From positions 1 to 37,369 of the IMG/VR virus record IMGVR_UViG_3300044699_000095: a stretch of 37,369 nt of DNA; one strand, given 5' to 3'. Source of the DNA: a virus. Below, piece by piece: positions 9,672 through 20,510 of the stretch. The translations under genes and the position numbers were made by a program. Numbering within the stretch: position 1 is the stretch's first letter; each line of letters starts with the position of its first letter. The notes below the pieces were generated by a model. That model saw nothing but the letters and a program-made list of their open reading frames with translations, was not told where the DNA came from and did no database searches.

Positions 9672-11023
9672 GTTTACCTGGCGGCACGATTCCCGGCGCA
9701 TCCCGTAGCCTTTGGGCAGGCCCCGGCGGCACCGGCGGCAGCATGATTAACCCGGTCTACGTGGGCCGCGGGATCCTCTATCCGGCACTGCGAAAAGCGG
9801 GCATCACGCTCGGGCCCCAGCGCACGCCTTCGGTCGCGCAGTATCAGGATGCGATCGAAGAGCTGAACCGGCTGCTCGGATCCTTGAGCTGCGACCGCCT
9901 GTTCATCTACACAAAAACGAATTCTCTCTTCCCCCTAACCGGCGCCACCAGATACACGATTGGCACTTCCGCGGACCCTGACATCGTTCCGGACTTCGAC
10001 GCGCCGCGGCCGCAGTTCATCGAAGCCGCTAACATTGTCACCGGAGACGCGGAAGCCGGGATGCGTTACCCGCTGCAAATCCTCACGGACCTGCAGCTCA
10101 AAAACACGATTCCTGGTTCTCTATACAACGACAGGGCATACCCGCTTTCGACGCTCTATCTGTGGGGCCAGCCGATGGATGGTTGCCAGCTCGAACTCTT
10201 CTACTGGCAACTCGTGCCGCAGTTTATTAGTCCGGACGATCAGGTGCTGTTACCGCCCGGATACGAGGACGCACTGGTCCTCAACCTGGCGCTGCGCATG
10301 GCGCCGCATTTCCAGAAGCGGATCGACCCGGTCCTGCGCCTGGACGCGCGCGAAGCATTGATGCGCCTGGAGTCCATCAATGCGCCGCAGCCGGTCGCGA
10401 GCCTCGGCAACTGGGGATCGTGCGGCTGCGACGATGGCGGCTCCATCGTTGTCTCGGGCGGCACTGGCAACGGCTCCGGAAGCGGCAGCGGCACGGTTGG
10501 GCCGGCAGGCCCGCAAGGGCCGCAGGGCATCCAGGGGCCGCCTGGACCGGCAGGCGCGGACGGAGCGGCGGGGCCGCAGGGTATTCAAGGCCCGCAGGGC
10601 GACGTTGGACCCGCGGGACCGCAAGGCGAGATTGGACCCGCGGGGCCGTACCTCCCGGCCGCGGCAGCCTTCTCGGGCGGCGGTAGCGCCCTAACACCCG
10701 GCACCAATCCGGGCGTGTCCCTGGTGTACTGCGTGCCAGTGGCGCGGGCCTGTACCTTGATCGCGTGGACGGTGACCGTAGACGCAGGCACGGCTGGTTT
10801 CCGGGTGTGGCGCGTGGCGGCGGGCGCCGCAGTGCCCACGGTCGCGAACTCCATCACGACGGCGGATCTGGCGATATCGACAGGGACCAACTTGAGATCT
10901 ACAAACTTCGCCAACTTCACGGGCGGAGTGGCGCCGGTGTTTGCCGCGGGGGATCTAATCGCAATCCAACTCAACGCAGCGGCGACGGCGAAGTATGCGT
11001 CGTTCTCTCTGGCGGCGCAGTAG
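9668..11023 (+). CDS. gp4-like adaptor fused to a collagen-like stalk and C-terminal tip
   Basis: 451 residues, intact, ATGA overlap with the tailspike gene. Residues about 35-270 resemble the gp4-like gene at 6597: helices with [37 protein letters not shown], then [23 protein letters not shown] Gly/Ser linker leads to about 17 Gly-X-Y triplets at about 276-326 (such as [13 protein letters not shown]), a collagen-like triple helix. The last 120 residues are a beta-rich domain ending ASFSLAAQ, probably a trimeric tip. The design suggests a protein anchored at the portal/neck that projects a fibre. Known: collagen-like segments occur in many phage fibres. Inference: the anchor-plus-fibre role. 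Confidence 0.7.
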   Translation: MSLPGGTIPGASRSLWAGPGGTGGSMINPVYVGRGILYPALRKAGITLGPQRTPSVAQYQDAIEELNRLLGSLSCDRLFIYTKTNSLFPLTGATRYTIGTSADPDIVPDFDAPRPQFIEAANIVTGDAEAGMRYPLQILTDLQLKNTIPGSLYNDRAYPLSTLYLWGQPMDGCQLELFYWQLVPQFISPDDQVLLPPGYEDALVLNLALRMAPHFQKRIDPVLRLDAREALMRLESINAPQPVASLGNWGSCGCDDGGSIVVSGGTGNGSGSGSGTVGPAGPQGPQGIQGPPGPAGADGAAGPQGIQGPQGDVGPAGPQGEIGPAGPYLPAAAAFSGGGSALTPGTNPGVSLVYCVPVARACTLIAWTVTVDAGTAGFRVWRVAAGAAVPTVANSITTADLAISTGTNLRSTNFANFTGGVAPVFAAGDLIAIQLNAAATAKYASFSLAAQ

Positions 11024-11030
11024 GACCGAT

Positions 11031-11720
11031 ATGGCGTTTACCCTGTTAACGCATACTGGTGGCGGCCTGGGTTCTGCCGGGGGAACCAGCGCAGCCATTG
11101 ACACATCCGGTGCGGATTTTCTGGTGGCTGCGGTGATTTACGATTCGAGAGCTACTCCCACGTTCACCGATTCCAAGGGAAATACGTGGACTGCCGGATT
11201 TGCTCAAACGAACATCAGCAACGCATCCTGCCAGCCTTACTGGTGTAATCCCACTTCAAAGGGAACGGGGCACACAGTAGCCTGCGGCGGGCCATCGTCT
11301 CAGTTTTCATCGGTCTACTTTGCGGCGTTCTCCGGCGCATTGCAGGGCACGCCAAAAGATCAGGCAATCAGCAATGTGGATACATCGAGTACTTGCCAAC
11401 CGGGAAGCCTCACGCCAACGGAAAACAACGAACTGGTAATTTGCATTTGCGCTTTCGGGGTAGTGGGGAACCCAAGTATCGCGGGCGGCGGCATGATCCT
11501 GCTGGATAAGAACGGACTGTCTGCCGGGGCTTTTTACGGCGGCGGGTTGGCGTACGTTGTGCAGTCGGCGGCGGCGGCGATCAATCCAACCTGGACCTTT
11601 CCGGGTCCAAGTGCATCGGCGGCGGAAAGCGTTTCGTTTAAATCACCGGCGGCGCAGCAATACGGCCTGCCGGGCACGGCGGCGGCGGCGGGCACGGGCC
11701 AGAAGGGCTACGCCGTATGA
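11031..11720 (+). CDS. Putative tail/fibre surface protein
   Basis: 229 residues, intact; ATG at 11031 follows the previous stop by seven bases. The sequence is Gly/Ala/Ser/Thr-rich and beta-like with DTSGADFLVAAVIYDSRA and FTDSKGNTWT, a pattern I associate with jelly-roll-like domains of phage and bacterial surface proteins, followed by an Ala/Gly-rich C-terminus. No enzyme motif is seen. Lying between the fibre fusion and the gp10-like gene, it is probably a virion component; the exact role is unknown. Confidence 0.55.
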   Translation: MAFTLLTHTGGGLGSAGGTSAAIDTSGADFLVAAVIYDSRATPTFTDSKGNTWTAGFAQTNISNASCQPYWCNPTSKGTGHTVACGGPSSQFSSVYFAAFSGALQGTPKDQAISNVDTSSTCQPGSLTPTENNELVICICAFGVVGNPSIAGGGMILLDKNGLSAGAFYGGGLAYVVQSAAAAINPTWTFPGPSASAAESVSFKSPAAQQYGLPGTAAAAGTGQKGYAV

Positions 11721-13432
11721 AGATCTCACTTGCCGGGCCATCGCACACGCTGCAAAGCGTGGTTGCTGCCGCGCAGCAGTGCATCAATTGGTATCCGAGA
11801 CGCTCGCCGTAGCGGACGAACCGCGGCGTGAGGTGTTCTTCGGCCGGCCCGGCCTGAAATTCTTCGCACAGCTCACACCCACCAAGATCCGCTGCCTCTG
11901 GGCCGGCGGCGGCCGCCTCTTCGTGGTACACAACGACAAACTGTCGGAGGTCCACTCTGACGGGTCTGTCACCACGCAACCAACGGTGATGTTCCAGGGC
12001 AGCGGAAGCCCCGACCCGGCGCAGATCTTCTCTAACGGGCACCAGCTCATGATCATCACGGGCGGCCTGGTCTACATCGACAACGGCGCGGGGCCGAACC
12101 CGGTGCGGTTTTCCGAGGGCGGCACCGCATCGGCGGATGGGACGACGGCGAACGTGCACCGGCTCACCGGGCCACCGTTCCACGCGGGCATGAATGGAGG
12201 ACTCCTGCGGTTCAACGGCACGTTCTACACCGGGGTGACCGTCACCGGCCCGGACGACATGATGGTGACGCCTGTACCCGAAGCCACCTCAGAGGCCATT
12301 TGGACGATCGATTCCGGCGCAAACGTGGACGCCGTGACGGGCGGGTTTCTCGACGGCTACTTCATCATCAACCGGTGCCGCGGCCTGATCTGCCGCAGGA
12401 TCAGGATCCAGGGCGCAGTACAACATCTCCGGACTATATGACGGCACGTTCTGGGATCCCCTCGATTTCGGGGTCAAGGAGGGTTACGCCGATTTACATC
12501 AACTCGATCCTCTGCGATCACGAGGAATTGATACTGCTCGGGAAGGAAACGACCGAGGTCCACCAGAACGTGGGCGTCACGCTGGACAGCGAAGGCGTGG
12601 CGAGTTTCCCGTTTCAGCGGGTTCCGGGCGCATTCATGCGCGAGGGCTCGGTGAGCACCTTCGCGCCGTGCTCGGTAGGCCCGTACAAGTGCTGGTCGGC
12701 GGTTCGCCCAACGGCCAGACGGTGGCCTATCGGGCGCTCGGGTCCAGCCGGAACGCATAAGCAAGCACGCGCAGGAAGAGAGCTGGAATTCCGCGAACTT
12801 CAAGGTGTCCGATGCGGTGAGTTACTGCTACCTCGACGCAGGCCACCTGTTCTGGGTAATCAATTTCTGGCAGCAGCAGCAGACCTGGGTCTATGACATG
12901 ACCGAGGGCAAGTGGCACGAGCGGAACGGCTTCAACCCGGCGGTGGCTAAATGGCTGGCGAAGTCCAGTTTCATCCGCTACCAGCCGTGGTATCACGCAT
13001 TTGTCCCTGAATGGGGCCAGGGCGGCAAACACACTTGTGGGCGATCCCGCGACCGGCAAACTGTACGAGCAGTCCCTGAACTACTACGACGACGACGGCG
13101 TGCCGATTCAGTATTTGCGAGCCTTCCCGCATCTGCTGAACGAGGACCGCTATCACTTCCACCATCGTTTCGAAGCCTACATGGAAACCGGCACGGTGAA
13201 GGCCGGCGACCCGGAAATGATGTCGGACTGGATTGGAGTAACGACCGCGGACACACGTTCCTGCCCATCCCGCAGTTTCAGGGTTCCGGCGCGAATGGAA
13301 ACTTCTCCAAGCGCATCGTCTGGCGCCGCCTGGGACGAAGCCGCGACCGCGTGTACCGCGTTGGCGTGCAAGGGAAGGCCAAAGTAGCGATGACCGACGC
13401 ATTTGTCGAGGCCACGCCGGGATTCGGCGTAA
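11717..13432 (+). CDS. gp10-like packaged DNA stabilisation / tail hub protein (about eight frameshifts)
   Basis: The reconstructed product is about 570 residues, close to the usual gp10 size. It begins MKISLAGPSHTLQSV and CINWYPE, the P22 gp10 opening (HxLQS, LNxYPE). Further family segments are FNISALYDGT-like QYNISGLYDGTFWDPLDFG, LLGKETTEV, FPFQRVPGAF, RISKHAQE, FVPEWGQGG and WSNDRGHTFL. gp10 forms the hub between gp4 and the tail needle in P22. Frame changes occur near 11797 (a G lost from CCGGAG), 12385, 12490, 12689, 12741, 13027, 13233 and 13420. After the last correction the gene ends in TAA at 13430-13432, overlapping the next ATG (TAATG). ATG overlaps the upstream TGA. Confidence 0.8.
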
Positions 13433-15006
13433 TGCCGAACAGCCTGCAAATCCCCACCGTACCGGGCCGCTCTGCTTACCGGCGCCGATGGCGCGCCGGT
13501 GATCCGCGCCAACGGACCGGACTCCGAACTCGTCATGACGGAGCGGCAGTGGTACATGTTCTGGCAGAATCTCGCCGGGCAACTCAACGCGAACACGCAG
13601 ACGCTCGAGGGACTCGCGAACATCGCCACCTACGGGAATCACGCTGACCGGCCAGATCCCGGCCCGTGGCCCGATGGCGCCTTGTACGTGGAGTGGGGAC
13701 CGGTGCAGTGTCCTCTATCAGAACCAGGGCGGAATCTGGGTATATATCGCGGGCCAGATGTTCGGTACACTCTCGCCGGATCAGCGGCCCACAGACCTGG
13801 GGCCGGCCGCTGACGTGGGATTTCTCTTCCGCACCACGACTGACCCGGCGCAGGCGTTCGCCTGGTCTGGTACGGCGTGGATCGAGACTACTCCCATACG
13901 GTACGGCACCCACGCCGAGCGCCTGGCCGCGCCAATTGCCGATTCTGGGTTTCCGGCATGTTGTGGATGGAGACAGACCGCGGTTTCCGTCATCTATCAG
14001 AACCAGGGCGGCACCTGGCTCTATCTCGCCGGCACCATGTGGGACACGCTGGTGCCCGATCAGCGCCCCACCGACCTCGGCGTATTCGATGCCGGTTTCG
14101 ATTTCCGCACGACCGACCCGCCGCCGCGGGAATTCATCTGGAATCAGACGGCGTGGGTGGAAGTCACGAACATCAGCGGCGCCACGGGTTTGACTCACCC
14201 CAACGTGGTCGCGAAAGTTGGAGCAACGCCAGGCGACACTTGTTGAGGGCGGAATTACCGACGAGAGCGCCGGGAACAGCGACCGGCTGCATATCACGGC
14301 GGCGGGCGCCGTTGGCGTCGGAGTAATTCCATCGGCCGGCTGCCAACTGGCGGCGAAAGGTGGGGATATCGATCTGGCAGAATTGGTCGACGGCCGGTGC
14401 ATGGGGTGTTTTCCACGAATGAGCCAGGCGGCAAATTCGTCGATACGGCCTCCGGCATCAATTGCAGCAGGTACGGTTACACGTACCTCGGCGCCGCCCG
14501 TGCGTTCTCCTGCGCTCTGTCCGCTTATGGGGGGCTGCACTTCTATACCGGCTGATCTGGAACGCATCAATGTCGATGGATCCGGGCGCGTCGGCATCGG
14601 GATCGCTCCGTCGTATACGCTCCAACTCGTCAACGATTCGGCGGGCAAGCCTGCCACGTCCACATGGACCGTGGTATCCGATATCCGGCTGAAGCAAAAC
14701 ATCGAGGCCGTCAAGGACGATCGCCTCGCCATCCTGGAGAAGCTCGACTGGATCCGGTACGAGTACAACGGACTGGCAGACACCCCGAGCGGTCTGCCGG
14801 CCATCGGCCTGGTCGCGCAGGCGGTCGTGGAGCAAATACCGGAAGCGGTGGCGCAGCACCAAGGGCAAGCTGCGCGAGACGGACGACGAAGAAACCGACG
14901 TGTTGGCGATTGACTACCATTACGTCCTGGTACACTCGGCGCGCGCGATCCAGCAGTTGTCTGCCGAGGTGAAGCGCCTCGCCGCGCGATCGAGAAGCCG
15001 GCATGA
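13432..15006 (+). CDS. Tail fibre with C-terminal S74 self-cleaving chaperone (multiple frameshifts)
   Basis: About 525 residues after joining frames. Residues near the start (MTERQWYMFWQNLAGQL) precede two copies of a roughly 60-residue module: YQNQGGIWVYIAG with DQRPTDLGPAADVGF, and YQNQGGTWLYLAG with DQRPTDLGVFDAGF. The C-terminus carries SDIRLKQNI at about 14677-14703, the Ser-Lys cleavage motif of the peptidase S74 intramolecular chaperone, then YEYNGL, AIGLVAQ and a final helix (ARAIQQLSAEVKRL). Such chaperones trimerise beta fibres and then cut themselves off. Frame changes are inferred near 13465, 13695, 13960, 14224, two or more in 14340-14570, 14848 and 14985. Stop TGA 15004-15006 overlaps the next ATG. 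Confidence 0.75.
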
Positions 15007-15546
15007 TCCACATCGAGCGCTCATTCGACTATGGCTTGATAAAAGCGATCATGACCCACCCCGCCGTGTACCGGCACCTCACCGACGACACGGCGCCGCC
15101 GGCCGCGGAGTTTAGGCCGATCGTGAGTGACCTGATCTGGTATTTGCTGGCGTGGGACGGCGACGAGTGCTCGGACTTTGGCTGCTCCACCCGCACACCG
15201 CCGTCTGCTGGGAGATCCACACTGCTCTCCTGCCGGATGCGTGGGGCGACCGGGCGCGGCGGGCGGCGCAAGTAATGCTCGAGTGGGTCTGGACGAATAC
15301 GCCGTGCCGGCGCATCGTGACCGGCGTGCCGCAGGGGAACCGCCTGGCCTACCGTTTCGCCATTGCGGCGGGGATGGAGCAGTACGGCGTCAATGAGGCG
15401 TCATTTATCCGGGACGGCCGGATGCAGGACCAGATCTGCCTCGGCATCAGCCGGCCGCGCGATTTGCCTTTGTTCGAGGCCGCAGAAGTATCGATTCCCG
15501 GCGAACGCAGCCCGTGGCTGCATTCTCGGGTACGAAGGAGGGGTAA
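15003..15546 (+). CDS. GNAT-like acyltransferase of the tail region (two frameshifts)
   Basis: About 181 residues. The N-terminal part (MIHIERSFDYGLIKAIMTHP) and the later RIVTGVPQGNRLAYRFAIAAG followed by a YGVNEASFIRDGRM strand match the GNAT/DUF2824-type proteins often encoded beside podovirus tail genes. It is likely to acylate a small substrate or protein; none can be named. One G is lost near 15166 (GAGGTG read as GAGTG) and another base near the end, so that the gene ends at TAA 15544-15546, one base before the next GTG. ATG at 15003 overlaps the upstream TGA. Confidence 0.65.
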
Positions 15547-16453
15547 GTGCCCGCTGTCGCAATTCCAGCCGCAATCAGTTTAGGCACCAGCATCATCGGC
15601 GGGATCCAGGGATCCCGCGCGTCGAAGAAAGCCGCGCAGACGCAGTCTGACCAGGCGAACGGTCTGCGCAGGAAACTCAAGGACGTCCTCGGCGAGTACA
15701 ACCCGCGCATCGGCGCTGCGGCGGATACCGCCGCCGGCAACGTCACCGCCGCGACCGCGCGCCGGCCAGGGCCGGATCGACGACGCGACTGCGCAAGCGC
15801 TCAAGCTCCTTGTCGCCCTACATGGACGCCGGCGGCGAGAGTCTACAGACGCTGCGCGGCCTGATGGCGCCCGGCGGCGACCTCAATAAGACGTTCACCG
15901 CGGACGACATGCACGCCTACGATCCCGGGTACGCCTTCCGGATGGAGCAGGCGCAGAAGGCGCTGCAGGGTTCGCGCGGCCGCCCGCGGCGGCGCGCTCG
16001 GCGGCGGCGCGCTGCGATCGCTGGTTGTCGTCTGAGCCAGAACGTGGCTTCGAACGAGTTCGGCGCCGCCGAGGGGCGATTCCGGGCCCAGCAGGGCGAC
16101 CGGTTCAACCGGCTCAATTCCCTCGTCAATCTCGGCGCGACCACGGCGGACCGGGCGGCCGGGTACGGCACCGCGGCGCCAGCGAAGCGGCACGGCTCGG
16201 GCTCTCCGGCGCGGCAACCGCCGGCGGGTTCCAGACCGATGCGGCGGGCAGGATGGCGACGAACGCGCTGAACACCTACGGAAACATCGAAGACCTGCTG
16301 ACCGGCGGCGCCGCGGCGCGGGCAGGGGGCACGATGGGAGCGGCGAATGCGTGGAGCACTGCGCTCGGGGGAGTCGCCAATACCGCGAATCAGGTTGGCG
16401 GCTATTACCAGAAAAAGAGCTTGGCTAATTTGATGCAAACCCTGCAGCCATGA
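15547..16453 (+). CDS. DNA ejection/transfer protein (several frameshifts)
   Basis: About 300 residues. GTG at 15547 has a strong AAGGAGGGG upstream. The N-terminus (PAAISLGTSIIGGIQGSRAS) is a hydrophobic, Gly-rich helix followed by KK and Gln-rich sequence. The middle YMDAGGESLQTLRGLM, then DPGYAFRMEQAQKAL, then LSQNVASNEFGAAEGRF and RFNRLNSLVNLG, are hallmarks of the internal-virion DNA transfer protein family found next to podovirus tail genes. The end is Gly/Ala-rich with YGNIEDLL. It is expected inside the capsid and to enter the host membrane at infection. Frames change near 15780, 15985, 16030 and 16185. Confidence 0.7.
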
Positions 16454-16486
16454 CTGGGATTACGGCGGGTGACGAGGTAACCTCCA

Positions 16487-18204
16487 ATGGCAATCGATCC
16501 ATCCATTTCCCTTGGCTACCGGCCGCCGGTGATTGCGCCGCTGCAACTCGCGGACCCGCTCGAGCAGTTCGCGAAGGTGCAGACGCTGCGCAACCTGATG
16601 CAGGAGCAGCAGTCCGGGCAACTCGGGCTGCAGGCGCAGCAGTTGAAGATGCAGGAAGCGCAGCGGGCTTGCAGGACGAGGAAAAACTGCGTGCAAACCC
16701 GACCATGTCCGATGCGGAATTGATCGGCGCATTCGGAAGCCGCGCAATGCCTCTGATCAAGGGCGCGCGGCGAACAGACGCAGCAGTTCTACAAGACGGA
16801 AGGCGAACGGTACGGGCTGCTCGGTCAACTGGCCGGATCGGCGACCGATAAAGATTCGGCCACCCGCGCAATCGGTCTCGCCATCCGCAGCCGCGCCTTC
16901 GACCCGGACCCGGCAAAAAACGCCGAAATCGGCCAGCAGATGCTGGATCACTTGAACACGAACGGGTACAACCCGCCGAGTACAAGCAATTCCAGTTCAT
17001 AGCGATGAAGGCAAAGAGGCCCACGATGCGATGGCGGCCGACACAAAGCCACGCTCGAAGAGGCGGGCGTCCAGGCCGAAAACGTCCGCAAAGCCGCCGA
17101 AGCGGAACAGAAGCAGCGGCAACTGGAAGCCTCGACGCTCGGGCCAGCTATAGAGCGAGGCGCAGTTGCTTTCCAGCAGGCGCTGGCCAAGATGGACCCG
17201 AAACGCGCGGCGCTCTATAGCGGGTTCCGAAATTGGCGCGAGTTGATGATGTTCGCCAACACCCCGCATGAGCAGATCACCGCGCAGCAGGCCGCAGCTA
17301 ACGCCGCGCGCCAATCCATTCCCAACACTCCGACCGAACTGGCGATATGGATGAACGACCCGAAGCGCACGCCGGAACGAGAGGGCGAGCGGGGCAAGCG
17401 GCGATGAAAGAGTTGGAACGCCACGCCGTAGCATCCCGCCCGGTCATCAACAACATGATTCCGGGTCTGCCACCTGTCGGCGGCGGCGGGAACCAGACGA
17501 CGGGCGAAGAGTTTCTCAAAACCTTGCCCCGGGAGTCGCCGCGCAGATATCCGGGGAATGGCTGAAGGAAGGCTCACTGCCCCGACCGCGAATTCCCGCG
17601 CACCTGGGGCGGCGCAGAGGCGTGATGCACTGCTCCGTTATGACCCGGGTTTCAGCGAACAGCGGGCACAGATCCGCAAGAGTTTCACGACGGGACCAGA
17701 CGGACGGAATATCGGAGCACTCAATACGGCCATCGTCCACCTGGGAAGGCTCGGCAACACGGCGGAATCTCTAGAGAACGGAAGCTTCGTCCCTGGCAAT
17801 GAGGCATACAACTGGCTGCGCGACAAATTCGGTTCCGACAAAGTGACGAATTTCGGTCTGCTGAAAGACGCGGTGGCTGGCGAAATGGCAGCAGCCTTGA
17901 AAGGCAATGCCACGGACATTGAAATCGAAAAGATGGGCAAATCGATTCGTGCAGCTAACTCGCCGGCACAGATGCGCGGCGTTATTCAGGAGGGTATGGC
18001 AATCCTGAATGACAAGGCGAATACCTACAACGAACGGTATCACCGGGAAATGCCAGACGACCCGTGGAGTCCGATCCTGCCGAGCGCGAGGGAACAACTG
18101 CGCGCCACTCTCACGGCGGCGGCACCACAACGTATAAGGCGGGAGACACCCGCGTGATCAACGGGAAGACATACACCAGGGACGCCAGCGGGAATTGGAA
18201 ATGA
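16487..18204 (+). CDS. Large internal/ejection protein (about seven frameshifts)
   Basis: About 570 residues. MAIDPSISLGYRPP leads into LADPLEQFAKVQTLRNLMQ and a Gln/Leu coiled coil, typical of phage ejection proteins that follow the transfer protein gene. Later parts include a helical MSDAELIGAFG, GERYGLLGQLAGSA, an Ala/Glu/Gln-rich coil, NRWREL-like FRNWRELMMFA, GRNIGALNTAIVHLGRLG and a C-terminal INGKTYTRDASGNWK. The last motif, one residue short of the stop, is common at the ends of phage internal proteins. Frame changes occur near 16670, 16770, 17000, 17180, 17390, 17530 and 18125. TGA 18202-18204 overlaps the next ATG. Confidence 0.6.
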
Positions 18205-20065
18205 GTCCTCAACTGACCGATGCCGATATCGCTAGGCATGACGCCGCAGCCGGCAGAGTCCTGACCGATGCGGACATGACCAGAATTGACACCTCCGACC
18301 GTGTCATACGCGATCACCTGAAGGATGAAGGGTTTCTCGATTCCGTTTGGAACGTCGTCAAATCCCCGGTTAGCATCCTGTATTCGCTAGTCTCTGGAGA
18401 GGATGCCAAATCCGGAAGCGAGGACCGCAAACGGGCGGATGAGTTGCAGCGATCCGGCACACCAGAGCAACGGCGCGAGTTCGCTAAAGAAATCATCCTC
18501 AAAAACATCCCCGGCGCTTCGACAATCTACAAAGCAACCCATGGCAATGTGTCAGGCGCGGCGGGCGATGTCACGGGCGGGCTAGTCCTTGGCGGGCTGA
18601 TCAAGGGGAACGCAGAAGACGGCGGGCGCCGCAGGAACCATCAGAGACATTGTCACTGATCCGGCAGTCATAAAGGCAACCCGCGCTGCCATTCCCGCGA
18701 AATATAAACACGTCATAGACGCTGCGCAAGCGGTCAGGAACCGGATCTCAGCGGGGAAGAGGGGCGGCCCGGTAGAACAACCGCAGGGCGGCCACTTCTC
18801 CAACCCCTCCATCGGAAATCCTCCCGCGAACTGCCGAGCAGCCGCAGGGCGGCCACTTTCCGGCGCGATCGCCGATGGGGCCGCCACCAGCACCGCCGGA
18901 ACCCGGCCTGCCGGCGGCGGGCGCGCCGACCGCGGCCGAGTTCGAGGCCGCCGCAACACGTCCCGCGGACGTGGGAAGAATGGCACCGGCCGAAGCCCGG
19001 GCCGATTTCGAACAGCGGCGCGCCACCCGGACCCAAGGGCAACCTCCGACTCCCGGCCAACAATTCGCCGAGTCTCAGGGTTACGACTGGGCGAAACTCT
19101 CGCCCGATGACCGGCTGGCGTTAGAGCAGATTGCGGAGGCGCAGGCCAACATGGCCGCCCAGAACCTGGAAGTCCCGCCGCGGCCAGCGGCGCCACCGGC
19201 GCCCGCTGAACCTAGAACCCTGGCCGACCTGATCCCAGAGACGGAACTCGAGAGGCAACTCGGCGAATCCATCCGGCAGGCGCAGGCAGGCAAACCGACC
19301 GCAGCCGAGGTGCCGCCGCAGCCCGCGGCGCCGGTACAGAAGGCCGAAAATATCTTCGCCAAGAATGCCCGGCTGGCCAAGGCTGTGCGCGTGGCCGATG
19401 CCGCCCAGGAGGCGGGCCTCAAATCGGGCGACATCTTCCGAATGAGTCCGGCCGAATTCGCGGAGAAGGTCGGCGAGAAATCCATCAGCGCGGACACGAT
19501 GGCAATGGTGGTGGATAAACTCCGGAGACTCGAGAGCCAGGCGCCACCGGCGGCGCCCGCGCCCGCACCGGCGCCTACTGGGCCGAAGTCCACGCCACCG
19601 TCAGCTGCGCCAACCACTCTCCGCGATCTGATGCAGCCCGAGCCGCCCGCGGCCGCGGCGCCGCGCAAGTTACCATCGGACGCCAGAGTCACGTTCAAGC
19701 CTGATCCGGAGGATGCCGGAACCTGGAATGTGAAGGCGACCATCGGGAATGAGTCAATCGGGTCCATGGATCTGATCGAACGGCCCAATGATCTTGAGGT
19801 CGATCTCTCACACCTGCTGCCGAAATATCGCGGCCAAGGTTACGGCAAGGTGATGTATCAGGAAGCGCTGAAAAAGGCGCAGGAATTGGGTAAGCGCCGT
19901 CTGATCTCCGGGTCCGAGTTCACTGAGGACGCAGCCCGCGTATGGCGTTCGCTCGGTGGCGAGGAATTCACCGACGCGCACGGCGAAACGCGCTGGCGAC
20001 TTGCAGTGCCCGCGGAACCCAAGGCCGCGGCGCCGCGGCCGCGGCGAGCGAAACCCACCCGTTAA
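18201..20065 (+). CDS. Ejection-type protein with C-terminal GNAT acetyltransferase domain (frameshifts)
   Basis: About 621 residues. The N-terminus has two short repeats (LTDADIARHD, LTDADMTRID), then a hydrophobic Gly-rich helical stretch (GDVTGGLVLGGLIKG), a long Pro/Ala-rich acidic region and helices such as LIPETELERQLGESIRQAQ. The last 110 residues resemble a GNAT fold: a beta strand pair, LEVDLSHLLPKYRGQGYG, the R/Q-x-x-G-x-G acetyl-CoA loop, then helix KVMYQEALKKAQELGKR, and VWRSLGGEEF. Frames change near 18615 and 18840. The first part, after the transfer and ejection genes, suggests an internal virion protein; the enzymatic C-terminus is unusual. The gene is last before the operon terminator. 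Confidence 0.6.
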
Positions 20066-20094
20066 CCCACCGTTCCTTCTCCTCCCAACACCCT

Positions 20095-20127
20095 GCGGGG
20101 CGCCAGTCAGGCGCCCCGCTTTTTTTT
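20095..20127 (+). terminator. Rho-independent terminator of the late operon
   Basis: Perfect 10-bp stem GCGGGGCGCC / GGCGCCCCGC (20095-20104 and 20110-20119) with loop AGTCA, followed by eight T. It lies 30 bases after the last virion gene. Confidence 0.95.
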
Positions 20128-20148
20128 GCGTCTGCGCAGGCCTGGATA

Positions 20149-20177
20149 TTGACTTTGTGTTATCATTTTGATAACAT
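20149..20177 (+). promoter_or_regulatory. higBA promoter with palindromic operator
   Basis: TTGACT (20149-20154), 17-base spacer and TAACAT (20172-20177) resemble a sigma70 promoter. A perfect inverted repeat, GTTATCA-TTT-TGATAAC (20159-20175), covers the spacer and the -10 region. HigA-type antitoxins bind such palindromes to repress their own operon, so this is the likely operator. The transcript would start very close to the GTG of higB. Confidence 0.7.
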
Positions 20178-20182
20178 GAATT

Positions 20183-20476
20183 GTGAACGTGATCAGCAAG
20201 CAAGGACTCACTCGGCTGGCAGCCAAGCATCCAGGGGCTGAGGCCGAAGCGCTGAACTGGTTCCGGGTTGCCTCCGCTGCCACCTGGTCCTGCCTTGCCG
20301 ATGTGCGGAACGATTTTCCGAGTGCGGATTTGATTGGCGAAGTTCTGGTGTTCAACCTGGGACACAACCGCTACCGGCTGATTGCGACCGTGTTCTTTGC
20401 TGGCCGCGAGTTGTATGTAAAAGCGTTGATGACCCACAAAGAGTATGGTCGGGAGGAGTGGAAGAAATGGTGCTAG
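20183..20476 (+). CDS. higB: HigB-type mRNA interferase toxin
   Basis: 97 residues, intact, GTG start. The sequence follows the HigB family throughout: NVISKQGLTRLAAKHPGAEA, W-x-x-A-x-A-TWSCLADVRNDFPSAD, VFNLGHNRYRLIATVFF and the C-terminal MTHKEYGREEWKKW. HigB is a RelE-fold ribosome-dependent endoribonuclease that cuts translated mRNA until neutralised by HigA. The toxin-first order and the downstream antitoxin gene are typical of higBA. Located just after the late-operon terminator, so transcribed separately. Confidence 0.9.
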   Translation: MNVISKQGLTRLAAKHPGAEAEALNWFRVASAATWSCLADVRNDFPSADLIGEVLVFNLGHNRYRLIATVFFAGRELYVKALMTHKEYGREEWKKWC

Positions 20477-20510
20477 CGACTGCAAATACGGAAGACTGCT
20501 TTCCCGGACG

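Noticed and set aside
9946-10700. Several long antisense frames over the collagen-coding region
   Set aside because: They are produced by the GC-rich triplet repeat and carry no domains.
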